Positions 38,459-47,929 of a DNA stretch of 64,000 nt are shown in pieces. The notes under the pieces are model-generated. The model was not told where the DNA came from and did not search any database. It saw only the letters and a program-made list of their open reading frames with translations. The first letter of the stretch is position 1. Each line of letters begins with the position of its first letter. The stretch is from an uncultured Alphaproteobacteria bacterium (GTDB taxonomy: Bacteria > Pseudomonadota > Alphaproteobacteria > Rhodobacterales > Rhodobacteraceae), in the NCBI GenBank assembly GCA_913051655.1, contig CAJXHI010000002.1:1-64000 (forward strand), written 5' to 3'. Position numbers and translations under genes: made by a program.

Positions 38459-40066
38459 ATGCTTGATAGATCTTTTAATCATTCTGAGCTCCCCGCAGAA
38501 ATTGCACGGCGCAGGACCTTTGCAATTATTTCTCATCCAGATGCTGGCAAAACCACGTTGACGGAAAAATTCCTCTTGTTCGGTGGGGCCATCCAGATGG
38601 CGGGACAGGTGCGTGCCAAAGGCGAAACACGCAGGACTCGGTCGGACTTTATGCAAATGGAAAAGGATCGTGGCATTTCTGTATCGGCCTCTGCCATGTC
38701 CTTTGATTTCAAAGATTTTCGCTTCAACCTCGTGGATACCCCCGGTCATAGCGATTTTTGCGAAGATACCTATCGGACTTTGACTGCCGTTGATGCCGCC
38801 ATAATGGTGATTGACGGAGCAAAAGGTGTCGAAAGTCAAACACAGAAGCTTTTTGAAATATGCCGTTTGCGTGACCTACCGATTTTGACCTTTTGTAACA
38901 AAATGGACCGCGAAAGCCGCGATATCATTGATATCATTGACGAGATTCAAGAAAACCTCGCGATCGACGTGACACCCGCCAATTGGCCCATTGGGATGGG
39001 ACGTGAATTTCTTGGCTGTTATGACATTCTTAACAACCGCGTCGAACTGATGGACAGGGCAGATCGCAACCGGATCGCAGAAAGCGTTAAAATCAATGGC
39101 CTACAAGACCCAAAGCTTGCGGAATATGTGCCTGACCATCTTCGTAAGAAACTGCTCGAAGAACTAGAGATGGCAAGAGAATTGTTACCCCGTCTTGACC
39201 CTGAGGCGCTTTTGGATGGAACACTGACGCCAATTTGGTTTGGCTCTGCAATAAATTCTTTTGGCGTTAAAGAATTGATGGAGGGGATCGGAAATTTTGG
39301 ACCTGTCCCACAAATCCAAAAAGCACAACCACGCGAAATTCTGCCACAAGAGGGCAAAGTCGCAGGCTTTGTGTTTAAAGTACAGGCAAATATGGATCCC
39401 AAACACCGTGACCGCGTTGCCTTTGTACGGCTGGCTTCAGGGCATTTTAAACGCGGCATGAAGCTTACTCACGTACGAACCAAAAAACCGATTAGCGTAT
39501 CAAATCCTGTTCTTTTTCTCGCCTCTGACAGAGAGCTGGCTGAAGAGGCGTGGGCGGGCGATATCATAGGTATCCCTAATCATGGTCAATTACGTATCGG
39601 AGATACTTTGAGCGAAGGCGAGGCGCTACGTGTCACAGGCATTCCATCCTTTGCGCCAGAACTTTTGCAGAGCTGCCATGCAGGAGATCCAATGAAGGCA
39701 AAACATCTTGAAAAAGCCCTTAACCAATTCGCCGAAGAAGGGGCTGCCAAAGTCTTTAAACCCAATATAGGTTCGGGCTTTATCGTAGGCGTTGTCGGCG
39801 CATTACAATTTGAGGTCTTAGCGAGCCGAATTGAGCTGGAATACGGCTTGCCGGTCAGGTTTGAGGCGAGTCAATTCACCTCTGCACGATGGGTGACCGG
39901 GCAGAAAAGCGAAGTGTATACCTTCACGAACGCCAACAAACAACATATGGCAACAGACCATGATGGCGACGCGGTTTACCTGACGCGTTTGCAATGGGAT
40001 ATTGATCGTGTGGAACGTGATTTTCCGGACCTTAAGCTCTCGGCAACCAAAGAAATGATGGTTTGA
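38459..40066 (+). CDS. prfC: Peptide chain release factor 3
   Basis: RF3 is the GTPase that recycles RF1/RF2 from the ribosome. With ATG at 38459 it has 535 residues, the usual size, starting MLDRSFNHSELPAEIARRR; a longer in-frame extension upstream is not RF3-like. G motifs are SHPDAGKTTLTEKFLLFGG (G1), DTPGHSDFCEDTYR (G3) and TFCNKMDRES (G4). The C-terminal domain includes VVGALQFEVLASRIELEYG. It stands alone on the plus strand. Confidence 0.96.
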   Translation: MLDRSFNHSELPAEIARRRTFAIISHPDAGKTTLTEKFLLFGGAIQMAGQVRAKGETRRTRSDFMQMEKDRGISVSASAMSFDFKDFRFNLVDTPGHSDFCEDTYRTLTAVDAAIMVIDGAKGVESQTQKLFEICRLRDLPILTFCNKMDRESRDIIDIIDEIQENLAIDVTPANWPIGMGREFLGCYDILNNRVELMDRADRNRIAESVKINGLQDPKLAEYVPDHLRKKLLEELEMARELLPRLDPEALLDGTLTPIWFGSAINSFGVKELMEGIGNFGPVPQIQKAQPREILPQEGKVAGFVFKVQANMDPKHRDRVAFVRLASGHFKRGMKLTHVRTKKPISVSNPVLFLASDRELAEEAWAGDIIGIPNHGQLRIGDTLSEGEALRVTGIPSFAPELLQSCHAGDPMKAKHLEKALNQFAEEGAAKVFKPNIGSGFIVGVVGALQFEVLASRIELEYGLPVRFEASQFTSARWVTGQKSEVYTFTNANKQHMATDHDGDAVYLTRLQWDIDRVERDFPDLKLSATKEMMV

Positions 40067-40109
40067 GTTTTAATCGGTGTAAAAGATCCGTTCCCAAAAA
40101 TAATGAGGG

Positions 40110-40600
40110 ATGCGATTGATTATACTGGATGTTTGGGGCGCGGTTGCGACAGCGAGCGCTCCGCTTAAGGAAATTTCCCACTTCTGTACGAACCATCTCA
40201 ACCAAGGCGCAGGGTTGATTTACATACACTTAGATGATCCAAAGCGTGATGTGGTTAAAGCTTTAGATAGCTTACGTAAGATAAAAGTTATTCCAACAGC
40301 CCTGCATTATTGTCGCAGAAAGTTAAATAGCCCGCACATTATCGAGTAGCGTAAGAATAGCCTCTACCGCGAGACGATTAAATCACAAAAAATCTCTGGA
40401 AACTTGCCTTAATGCGACATGAACTATTTGACCAACTTTCGATTATCGAAGTGATAGGTGATATCGAGAGATTGTATGAAGCGGGCTGTGTTGCACAACC
40501 TGAGTTCATCGAAAAATTGAAGAAAAATGGCTTTTATCGCTCCGTAGACTTGGTTTTTGGACAAAAAATCTTTCGATATTTTTACAAAGCGGCATTTTAG
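40110..40600 (+). pseudogene. Family 2 (Glyco_tranf_2_4-like) glycosyltransferase remnant
   Basis: The reading at 40110-40349 gives SAPLKEISHFCTNHLNQGAG, LIYIHLDDPKRDVVKALDSL and KVIPTALHYCRRKLN, matching the start of Roseobacter glycosyltransferases that act without a signal peptide (hallmark HHxNQGxxxIYLYLDDP). After a stop the frame drifts, and a second reading (40412-40600) follows with RHELFDQLSIIEVIGDIERL, which I cannot align. Most of the catalytic domain is absent. The identification is from memory of the motif and is moderately sure. Confidence 0.5.
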
Positions 40601-40753
40601 TCCCACCCCAAAACTAAATACTTATCAAATCACTCACTCGCATTGCTTATTCAAAGCAAATCCGCTATTGAACGTCGCACATGATGCGAGAAAACTATAG
40701 CATCGATAAATATCTGTTGAAAGCTAGCAGAACGGCCATCTTAGCGGACACGA

Positions 40754-42115
40754 ATGACAAAATTTTCAGACTTGAACCTGAACCCAAAAATTCTCAGAGC
40801 CATTGACGAGGCAGGCTACAGCGTGCCGACGCCGATCCAGGCAGGTGCAATTCCCGCAGCACTTGAGGGAAACGATGTGCTCGGTATTGCGCAAACGGGT
40901 ACGGGAAAAACAGCGAGCTTTACCTTGCCAATGATTCACTGTTTGGCACGCGGCCGCGCAAGAGCGCGTATGCCACGCTCTTTAGTTCTTTGCCCAACGC
41001 GTGAACTCGCTGCTCAGGTTGCTGAAAATTTCGATACCTATAGCAAACACGTGAAACTAACCAAGGCGCTCTTGATCGGCGGGGTGAGCTTCAAGGAGCA
41101 AGACGTCTTGATAGATCGCGGAGTAGATGTGTTGATCGCGACACCAGGACGGTTACTCGATCATTTTGAACGTGGAAAATTATTGCTGACCGGTGTGCAA
41201 GTGATGGTGATTGATGAGGCAGACCGGATGCTGGATATGGGTTTCATTCCCGATATTGAACGTATCTTTGGGCTGACGCCATTCACACGTCAAACCCTCT
41301 TTTTCAGCGCGACGATGGCGCCTGAAATCGAGCGGATCACCAATACGTTTTTATCCTCACCCGCACGCGTCGAAGTGGCACGTCAGGCCACTGCCTCTGA
41401 AACAATTGAACAGGGTGTTGTAATATTTAAACCAGGACGTCGCGAACGCGAAGGCAGCGATAAACGGAAAATCTTGCGACTGCTGATTGATGCAGAGGGC
41501 GAAGTTTGCAGTAACGCCATCATCTTTTGCAATCGCAAATCAGACGTTGATATTTGTGCAAAATCGCTGAAAAAATATGGCTATGATGCTGCACCAATCC
41601 ACGGTGATTTGGATCAAACCCAACGCACCGCAACATTGGATAAATTCCGCAACGGCGCATTGCGTTTCCTAGTGGCCTCCGATGTTGCGGCACGCGGTTT
41701 GGATATCCCCTCTGTCAGCCACGTTTTTAACTTCGATGTGCCATCAAATTCTGAAGATTATGTGCATCGCATCGGACGCACAGGGCGTGCTGGCCGGCAA
41801 GGCAAAGCGGTGATGGTCTCGGCGCCAAGAGATGCTAAAAATTTGCAAGCCATCGAAACATTGATTGGCAAAGACATCCCAAAAATAGAAAATCCACTGA
41901 AAGATGGCACTCAGTATAGTCCCGAGCCTTTGCAAAAAGAAGCAAAATCTTCGGACCGCAGCAATACAAATACTGGCGAAAAACGGGCGAGACCTCCAAA
42001 AGACAAATCCAGAGTTCGTCAATCCAAATCAGAAGCAGTAGAGATCATTGGAATGGGCGCAGACCTCCCAAGCTTTATCGCGCTGAGTTTCGTACAAAGG
42101 ATGGGCAACCCCTAG
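40754..42115 (+). CDS. rhlE: DEAD-box RNA helicase (RhlE type)
   Basis: 453 residues. Motif Q/I region PTPIQAGAIPAALEGNDVLG, Walker A AQTGTGKTASF, motif II VIDEADRMLDMGF, SAT in FFSATMAPEIE, and motif VI HRIGRTGRAGRQG are all present. The C-terminus (about 385-440) is basic, low complexity and rich in Lys, Ser and Arg, as in RhlE proteins, which remodel rRNA and mRNA structure, often in the cold. It is preceded by a decayed region and followed by convergent tadA. Confidence 0.92.
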   Translation: MTKFSDLNLNPKILRAIDEAGYSVPTPIQAGAIPAALEGNDVLGIAQTGTGKTASFTLPMIHCLARGRARARMPRSLVLCPTRELAAQVAENFDTYSKHVKLTKALLIGGVSFKEQDVLIDRGVDVLIATPGRLLDHFERGKLLLTGVQVMVIDEADRMLDMGFIPDIERIFGLTPFTRQTLFFSATMAPEIERITNTFLSSPARVEVARQATASETIEQGVVIFKPGRREREGSDKRKILRLLIDAEGEVCSNAIIFCNRKSDVDICAKSLKKYGYDAAPIHGDLDQTQRTATLDKFRNGALRFLVASDVAARGLDIPSVSHVFNFDVPSNSEDYVHRIGRTGRAGRQGKAVMVSAPRDAKNLQAIETLIGKDIPKIENPLKDGTQYSPEPLQKEAKSSDRSNTNTGEKRARPPKDKSRVRQSKSEAVEIIGMGADLPSFIALSFVQRMGNP

Positions 42116-42206
42116 TTAAAGGCATCACGCTGACACTTGTATGGACAAGCTGGGTTTTCCGTCGCTGGGATTTTTGCAACTGAATGAAACTTCCTTAAAA
42201 CTTATA

Positions 42207-42659
42207 TTATTCGCCTCTTAATTCTGCAAAAAATGCCTGTAATAGACGTCGTGCATCACGCTCGCCGATACCTGCATAAATCTCGGGTACGTGGTGACTT
42301 TGGGAATTTTGAAAAATACGGCTTCCTTGTTCCACCCCGCCAGACTTTGGGTCCGAAGCTCCGTAATAAAGTCGTCGCACCCGCGCAGCAGCAATCACTC
42401 CTGCGCACATCGCGCAGGGTTCCAAAGTCACATAAAGATCGTAACCCGCAAGCCGTTCTTGCCTAAGCCGCGCACAAGCCGCGCGAATGGCCAACATTTC
42501 AGCATGTGCAGAAGGATCGTTTAATTCCCGCGTCCGATTGGAAGCCAGAGCAATCAATTCTCCAGTATTAGAGACAATCACCGCACCCACAGGGATTTCC
42601 CCCCGCGCTGCGGCGGTTTTGGCTTCTTCAAGTGCTATGTTCATGTAACTTTTAAACAT
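42207..42659 (-). CDS. tadA: tRNA-specific adenosine deaminase
   Basis: 150 residues. TadA converts A34 to inosine in tRNA-Arg(ACG), an essential step. The zinc site is H52-A-E54 (SAHAEMLAIRAA, Glu is the proton shuttle) plus C82 and C85 in LEPCAMCAGVI. Length is normal. The ATG is 64 bases from the divergent rluB start, so the two share a promoter region. Confidence 0.95.
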   Translation of the reverse strand: MFKSYMNIALEEAKTAAARGEIPVGAVIVSNTGELIALASNRTRELNDPSAHAEMLAIRAACARLRQERLAGYDLYVTLEPCAMCAGVIAAARVRRLYYGASDPKSGGVEQGSRIFQNSQSHHVPEIYAGIGERDARRLLQAFFAELRGE

Positions 42660-42723
42660 GATCCTTCAGCCTCGAGGATGATTTACGCTTTTCCCTAAAG
42701 AAATTATCCCTTAAAGGCCATGC

Positions 42724-43530
42724 ATGGAACATAATCTCTTAAATAGCGCACGTATTGCCAAAATCATAGCGCGCTCGGGCATCGCAAGCCGAAGGGACGC
42801 AGAACGTATGATTGATGCAGGACGCGTGAGTGTGAACGGCAAACTGATTTTATCCCCCGCGCTGAATGTGACCGCAAAGGATTGCATAAGGGTGGACGGA
42901 AAAGAGATCAAAGCGCCGAGCGCCAAACGCCTGTGGTTGTTTCACAAACCTCTCGGCCTCGTAAGCACCTCTCGCGATGAACATGGACGGCAAACAATTT
43001 TCGACGTGCTGCCCGAAGATCTGCCCCGCGTGTTAAATATTGGTCGCCTAGATATCAACTCAGAGGGATTATTACTTTTGACTAATGATGGAGCGGTCAA
43101 GAGGCAGCTTGAATTGCCTGCAACCGGTTGGCTGCGCCGCTACCGCGTACGTGTGAAAGGGGCGCCAGATGATACAATGCTTGCATCTTTGCGCAAAGGA
43201 ATAAAGATTGAGAGCGAAGCATTTCGTCCCATGGACATCATCCTAGATCGCCAACAGGGGGCGAATGCATGGCTTACAATTGGACTTCGCGAAGGCAAGA
43301 ATCGCGAAATTCGCAGGGCGATGGAACACATCGGTCTCCTGGTAAATAGGTTGATACGTATTTCTTATGGTCCGTTTCAACTTGGAAATCTTAAACCGGG
43401 TGAGATTGAAGAAGTACGCCGCAAAGTGGTTCGTGATCAGTTGGGTTTTGATGTGACCGCTACAAAATCAGCCAGATCAAACGGTTCAACGAAAAAACTA
43501 AAAATAAAACGCCAGCAAAGAAACCGATAA
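42724..43530 (+). CDS. rluB: rRNA pseudouridine synthase, RluB/RsuA family
   Basis: 268 residues. An N-terminal S4 RNA-binding domain (RIAKIIARSGIASRRDAERM) is followed by the pseudouridine synthase domain, with catalytic Asp in NIGRLDINSEGLLLLTNDG. The C-terminal part ends in a short Lys/Arg/Gln-rich tail (TKKLKIKRQQRNR). RluB modifies U2605 of 23S rRNA; RsuA-type specificity for 16S rRNA is the alternative. It is divergent from tadA. Confidence 0.9.
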   Translation: MEHNLLNSARIAKIIARSGIASRRDAERMIDAGRVSVNGKLILSPALNVTAKDCIRVDGKEIKAPSAKRLWLFHKPLGLVSTSRDEHGRQTIFDVLPEDLPRVLNIGRLDINSEGLLLLTNDGAVKRQLELPATGWLRRYRVRVKGAPDDTMLASLRKGIKIESEAFRPMDIILDRQQGANAWLTIGLREGKNREIRRAMEHIGLLVNRLIRISYGPFQLGNLKPGEIEEVRRKVVRDQLGFDVTATKSARSNGSTKKLKIKRQQRNR

Positions 43531-43700
43531 AATTTCTCAACAGTTTCTATGAGTGTATTTTGCCTAAATAGGTATACTCTGGTAAAATCAGAGAGAGGCA
43601 GATAAGTCAGACCTGATCACAATTGAAAGCTTAAGGAACCTTTTGGCACTTTGAATTTTACTAGCGTTGTTGGAATTAGACAATATTCTTTATATTTCGA

Positions 43701-43844
43701 TAGAAAGCCAACGCAGATTTGATTGCAACCGTCCAAGAAAGCCTGCAGATTGCTGATGACGAAAAACACTAACGCGCCACTGCAGAGGCCGATTTGCGGA
43801 ATTTGTGAGCAGAGCTACGCAATACGCCGGCGTCAGCGGAATAG
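43701..43844 (+). pseudogene. telA: TelA (toxic anion resistance) C-terminal remnant
   Basis: One frame reads KANADLIATVQESLQIADD, EKH, stop, RATAEADLRNL, stop, AELRNTPASAE, stop, which matches the end of Roseobacter TelA-type proteins (family pattern DLIATIEESLQIADEGK..RAEAEA.L..ME.EL). Three in-frame stops occur within 48 codons and nothing of the rest of the gene remains. It lies just upstream of the intact DUF2927 gene, which is where telA sits in relatives as I recall them. Confidence 0.6.
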
Positions 43845-43918
43845 CGTGCAATCAAAAGCTTTGATTAGGTTGAATACCCAGCGAATGATCGTTGAAAGGA
43901 AATAGCGAGTATCTCGAC

Positions 43919-44830
43919 ATGCGAATGATGCTGATAGCCGCCTGCTTTTTATTGACAGCCTGTACGGGACCTTCAAAAAAAAATGATGTTGAACGTCCTC
44001 CTATTCAGTCACGCGAAGCATCTAAAGCTTCCCAAGAGTTGGCGCAGTACTATGCCAGATTGGAACGCCGACTGATCCGTCGCGGATTGATGCGTACGGA
44101 TGGTGGTGGACATGATACGCCGTTTACCAACGAAGACCTCTTCAGGGACTTCCAGACCCTAGCCTTTTTCGGTGAATATGTAAGTGATCAGGGCTTTAAC
44201 AAAGCCAAAGCACAGGCGGCAAACCTGTCTAAATGGATTTCTCCCGTGCGCGTCCGTATTATCTTCGGACCCTCTGTGTTTGCTGAAACGCGTACTGAAG
44301 ATACCAAAACGGTCAAAACGCTTTTGAATCGCTTGTCCAAGATCACGCGCCACCCTATTTACTTGGTCGAACACGACAGCAATTTTGATGTCCTTATCGT
44401 CAATGACGACGAAAGATACGAAATGCTAGCAAGTCTGAGCAGTGAACCAAATCGTATCGGGATAAAAAGCATGAAATTGCTAAAGGATATTCCTAAAGAG
44501 ATTCAATGTGTTGTAATCGCTTATTCATCAAATCTTTTCTCTATGCAATATGTGCAGGCGCTGGCAGTCATACGCGCAGAACATCCCCGACTTATTAAGC
44601 AAGCCTGTTTCCATGAAGAAATTTCACAAGGGTTGGGCTTGAGCAATGATAGCCCCAAAGTGCGGCCTTCGATCTTTAACGACGACGATGAATTCGCACT
44701 TTTGACCCGATACGATGAAATACTGCTCAGTATTTTGTACGATCCACGTCTTAAACCGGGCATGACCCTTGACAATGCCGCTCCAATCCTTTGGCAGATT
44801 ATCAACGAACGAAGCCCGCGAGGAACATGA
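43919..44830 (+). CDS. DUF2927 lipoprotein
   Basis: 303 residues from ATG at 43919 (MRMMLIAACFLLTACTGPSK). The N-terminus is a lipoprotein signal with lipobox LTAC, so the protein is likely membrane-anchored in the periplasm. DUF2927 covers about 100-290, with FACFHEEISQGLGLSNDSP-like text (ACFHEEISQGLGLSND) and DDDEFALLTRYDEILLSILY, reminiscent of a metalloprotease-like fold. Function is unknown. Its usual partners telA and an SPFH gene flank it here only as pseudogenes, so its role may be redundant or already lost. Confidence 0.85.
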   Translation: MRMMLIAACFLLTACTGPSKKNDVERPPIQSREASKASQELAQYYARLERRLIRRGLMRTDGGGHDTPFTNEDLFRDFQTLAFFGEYVSDQGFNKAKAQAANLSKWISPVRVRIIFGPSVFAETRTEDTKTVKTLLNRLSKITRHPIYLVEHDSNFDVLIVNDDERYEMLASLSSEPNRIGIKSMKLLKDIPKEIQCVVIAYSSNLFSMQYVQALAVIRAEHPRLIKQACFHEEISQGLGLSNDSPKVRPSIFNDDDEFALLTRYDEILLSILYDPRLKPGMTLDNAAPILWQIINERSPRGT

Positions 44831-44940
44831 ATAAAGACTTTCAACACATTGGGAATAATTGTTTTTTAATTGATAAATACATTTAATTAACCCACTAAAG
44901 GGATCGCACTAGTGTCACGATGATCGGGCATTTTAAAAAC

Positions 44941-45700
44941 TAAGGGCATGAAATAAAATACAACGTAAAGCTACTGGTACGCGAAAGCCAAGCAACGGTT
45001 TTTGTCCATGAAGGACAGTTAACAAATGTATTGACGCACGGACTCTATATTTTGGGAAACGCAAGTATGCCCGTAATAACGACACTTAATCATTGGGGTC
45101 ATAGCTTCCAAAAAACCATTTAAATCGAAATTTCATTTTGGGCGCGTCGCGATTAAATTTTCAGAAATAAAGCGCCAAAACCCTATCATACTGCGCAATC
45201 ATGAATTCAGTCTATTACTTTTGCGCGTCTATGGCACCAGTTCGATACACTCAACGGATCCAACGCGCTTTCTAACCCAAATCGCGTGAACAGACGGCGA
45301 ATGCACGATGAATGAGATCAGCTTCCAGGTACAGAATCTTATTGTATCAAAATTTTTCCTTGGGATCGCAGAATGCATTATTCCGGCGCTTGATATGGCG
45401 GCAAGTAAAAACGACCTTGGAGAATTGTTCACGCATCAAATTTCTCCCGTGCTGACAGATTATGGTCTGAGCATCGCTCAGCTTTATATCGCAAATATCT
45501 CTTCGCCTCCCTCCTTGGAGGTTTTATCGTACAAACGCACCGATATTAGGTTGAGGCCTATAAGTTTGGCAAGAAAAGTTACCACTTTTTTTGTCAATGG
45601 GAAGACTGTACGAGTTCAAGGGGAATGCTCGGAATCGCAGTGGAAAAGCTCCTTTGCTATTGGACTTGGGCTTATCGTTAACGATGTTTTGAGCTATCAT
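44941..45700 (+). pseudogene. SPFH-domain (virion core/YdjI-like) protein pseudogene
   Basis: Translation in pieces follows the Roseobacter SPFH protein that partners DUF2927. GHEIKYNVKLLVRESQATVF, VHEGQLTNVLTHGLYILGN and MPVITTLNHWGHSFQKTI run until a stop. After a shift comes RVYGTSSIHSTDPTRFLTQI, a TGA, then [60 protein letters not shown] and YKRTDI. These cover about the first 250 residues of the family in order. The C-terminal part is not recognisable. Part of it (45308-45727) is in frame with dtd and should not be read as a dtd extension. Confidence 0.85.
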
Positions 45701-45727
45701 GGCAGCCATATACAAAAGGATGGACCC

Positions 45728-46174
45728 ATGCGCGCGTTATTACAAAGAGTAAGCGAGGCCTCCGTCGAAGTAGACAAAGAGATCATTGGCGAAATTGGTT
45801 CAGGTTTCTTGATCCTGTTTTGCGCAATGGCAGGGGATGAAGAAAGCGGAGCGGACCAGCTTGTAAACAAAATCTGCAAGTTACGCGTTTTTGCAGATGA
45901 GAGCGGAAAAATGAATCGTTCTCTTTCGGATATTGAGGGTAGTGTTCTGGTGGTAAGTCAATTCACTCTGGCGGCTAATATGTCGCGCGGTAACCGGCCC
46001 GGATTTTCTAATGCGGCGAAACCGGAGGACGCAAAGCGGCTTTTTGAATATTTTACAGTCCAACTCCGATCTGCGGGTATTCCTTTAGTAACGGGATCTT
46101 TTGGGGCAGATATGAAAGTGCGACTGATCAATGATGGTCCAGCGACGTTCTTTCTAGACACTATTCCACCATAA
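45728..46174 (+). CDS. dtd: D-aminoacyl-tRNA deacylase
   Basis: 148 residues from ATG at 45728 ([20 protein letters not shown]), the normal size. Dtd removes D-amino acids (and Gly) mischarged on tRNA. The two active-site motifs are [19 protein letters not shown] (SQFTL and the following GNRPGF loop). A much longer in-frame reading upstream belongs to the SPFH pseudogene. A structured hairpin region follows about 250 bases downstream. Confidence 0.95.
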   Translation: MRALLQRVSEASVEVDKEIIGEIGSGFLILFCAMAGDEESGADQLVNKICKLRVFADESGKMNRSLSDIEGSVLVVSQFTLAANMSRGNRPGFSNAAKPEDAKRLFEYFTVQLRSAGIPLVTGSFGADMKVRLINDGPATFFLDTIPP

Positions 46175-46425
46175 CATAGCGCTGATAAACATGTGTCATG
46201 TAGGATACCGATGCCCATCTTAGAAAAATGGGGGGTTCGCAGACGCGCAGTGCTATTTCAAATATTTTAAAGCAAAGACCAATTTGATTTCAAAAGGGCC
46301 CTTCCGCATCTAAAAAGCGTATAATCCCACGAATACACAGACCATAAATGGATCAAGGTAATAATTGACAATTAAAGTTTTTCCGGCACTAAATAACTCA
46401 CCAAATGCGCCGTAAACCTTCATAG

Positions 46426-46522
46426 TCCATCCAGCTTCGTTTAAGGGGAGCTTGCGTTAAGTGCCCTAGGAGTTGCTTGCTCCTCTGAAGCTGGATGGAG
46501 CACCTTTGCGACAAATCGCAAA
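46426..46522. ncRNA. Long imperfect hairpin plus second stem-loop; RNA or repeat candidate
   Basis: TCCATCCAGCTTC (46426-46438) is the exact reverse complement of GAAGCTGGATGGA (46487-46499). After a 5-base bulge the inner AGGGGAGC (46444-46451) pairs with GCTCCTCT (46479-46486, one G-T wobble), so the 3' arm pairs continuously for 21 bases around a 27-base loop. Six bases on, TTTGCGA (46505-46511) and TCGCAAA (46516-46522) form a perfect 7-bp stem with a 4-base loop. It lies in the gap between convergent dtd and the acyl-CoA dehydrogenase gene. No T-run follows, so a simple terminator is unlikely. The strand of any RNA is unknown. Confidence 0.45.
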
Positions 46523-46684
46523 TACACTTTGACATTTATGTAGTGTAAGCAAATGCAGAGGATGCAAATTTACTTGCCACATGTAATGCGCAACATTTTC
46601 ACAGGGCAAAGACAGAAAAGCATCTCTATTTTTATGAATACTTAACAGTTACTAACGCAAAAAACCTAATTTTCTTCCGACTGA

Positions 46685-47920
46685 TCATGTTTCTGCGTTA
46701 GTATATTTCCGAAGCTCAGCGCGCGCCACTTGGCGTCGATGGACGGCATCAGGGCCGTCGGCGAAGCGCAAAGTACGAATATGGGTCCACATATGGGCCA
46801 GATCGAAATCCTGGCTGATCCCACCAGCGCCATGCATTTGCATGGCTTCGTCCACGATCTTACCAGCCATAAGCGGCGCAACCACTTTAATCTGTGAAAT
46901 CCAGGGTTGGGCGGCCCGCACACCTTGGGAGTCCATCATGTACGCAGCCTTCAGGCACAAAAGCCGCGCCATTTCAATTTCCATACGCGCATTTGCAATA
47001 ATATCGTAATTGGCACCAAGCTCGGTAAGAGGCTTGCCAAAAGCCTTACGTGATAATCCACGCCGGCACATCATTTCCAAAGCTTTTTCCGCCTGTCCAA
47101 TGGCACGCATACAGTGGTGGATACGCCCAGGCCCAAGGCGGCCTTGGGCGACTTCGAACCCGCGGCCTTCGCCCAATATCACTGCATCTTTACTAATTCT
47201 GACATCCGTGAACCGCAGATGCATATGCCCATGCGGCGCATCATCATTACCAAAAACCTGCATGGGACGCAGTACTTCGATACCTGGTGTCTTGGGATCG
47301 AGCGCAAACATCGTGTGTCGACTGTGTTTCGGAGCGCCAGGATCACTGTTTGCCATAAGGATGAAAAGCGCACAACGCGGGTCACCTGCCCCAGAGATCC
47401 ACCATTTTTCCCCATTGAGGATAAAATCATCCCCATCGCGTTTCGCCTCAAAAGACAATTGTGCCGCGTCTGAAGAGGCGATATTAGGTTCTGTCATCAC
47501 ATAGGCAGAGCGAATTTTCCCATCTAGCATATCCCCCAGCCAACGATCCTTTTGCGCTTTACTGCAATAGCGTTCAAGTACTTCCATATTGCCTGTATCT
47601 GGTGCGGAACAATTAAAGACCTCAGCGGCGATACCAACTTTCCCCATTTCTTCCGCAAGATAAGCATATTCCACAGTCGTCAGCCCGTATCCGCGCTCAC
47701 TGTCAGTCAGCCAGAAATTCCATAGACCTCGCTCTTTCGCCTTGGCCTTTAGTCCATCCATAATTTCAATCTGACGATCCGTCAGGACAAAACGATCTCC
47801 TGACGGGTGTTTGCCAATCTCTGCGAAATATTCACTATTCAGTGGCGAAATCTCATTTTCGATCATATCGCGAACTTTTTCAATTATACTAGCAACCTTT
47901 TCGCTGACACCTAAATCCAT
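46685..47920 (-). CDS. Acyl-CoA dehydrogenase family protein (ACAD10/11-like)
   Basis: 411 residues with an N-terminal helical domain, a central beta domain (AYVMTEPNIASSDAAQLSFE and EKWWISGAGDPRCALFILM) and a C-terminal helical bundle with QMHGAGGISQDFDLAHMWTH. It uses FAD to oxidise an acyl-CoA. Closest in pattern to the ACAD10/11-like group. Its ATG is 9 bases after the stop of the acyl-CoA synthetase gene, so the two form an operon that activates and oxidises a carboxylic acid. Chain length is unknown. Confidence 0.9.
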   Translation of the reverse strand: MDLGVSEKVASIIEKVRDMIENEISPLNSEYFAEIGKHPSGDRFVLTDRQIEIMDGLKAKAKERGLWNFWLTDSERGYGLTTVEYAYLAEEMGKVGIAAEVFNCSAPDTGNMEVLERYCSKAQKDRWLGDMLDGKIRSAYVMTEPNIASSDAAQLSFEAKRDGDDFILNGEKWWISGAGDPRCALFILMANSDPGAPKHSRHTMFALDPKTPGIEVLRPMQVFGNDDAPHGHMHLRFTDVRISKDAVILGEGRGFEVAQGRLGPGRIHHCMRAIGQAEKALEMMCRRGLSRKAFGKPLTELGANYDIIANARMEIEMARLLCLKAAYMMDSQGVRAAQPWISQIKVVAPLMAGKIVDEAMQMHGAGGISQDFDLAHMWTHIRTLRFADGPDAVHRRQVARAELRKYTNAET

Positions 47921-47929
47921 GTCTTTATC

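Noticed and set aside
45308-45727. N-terminal 140-residue extension of Dtd
   Set aside because: The sequence is SPFH-domain text left from a pseudogene that happens to be in frame. Dtd of normal size starts at 45728.
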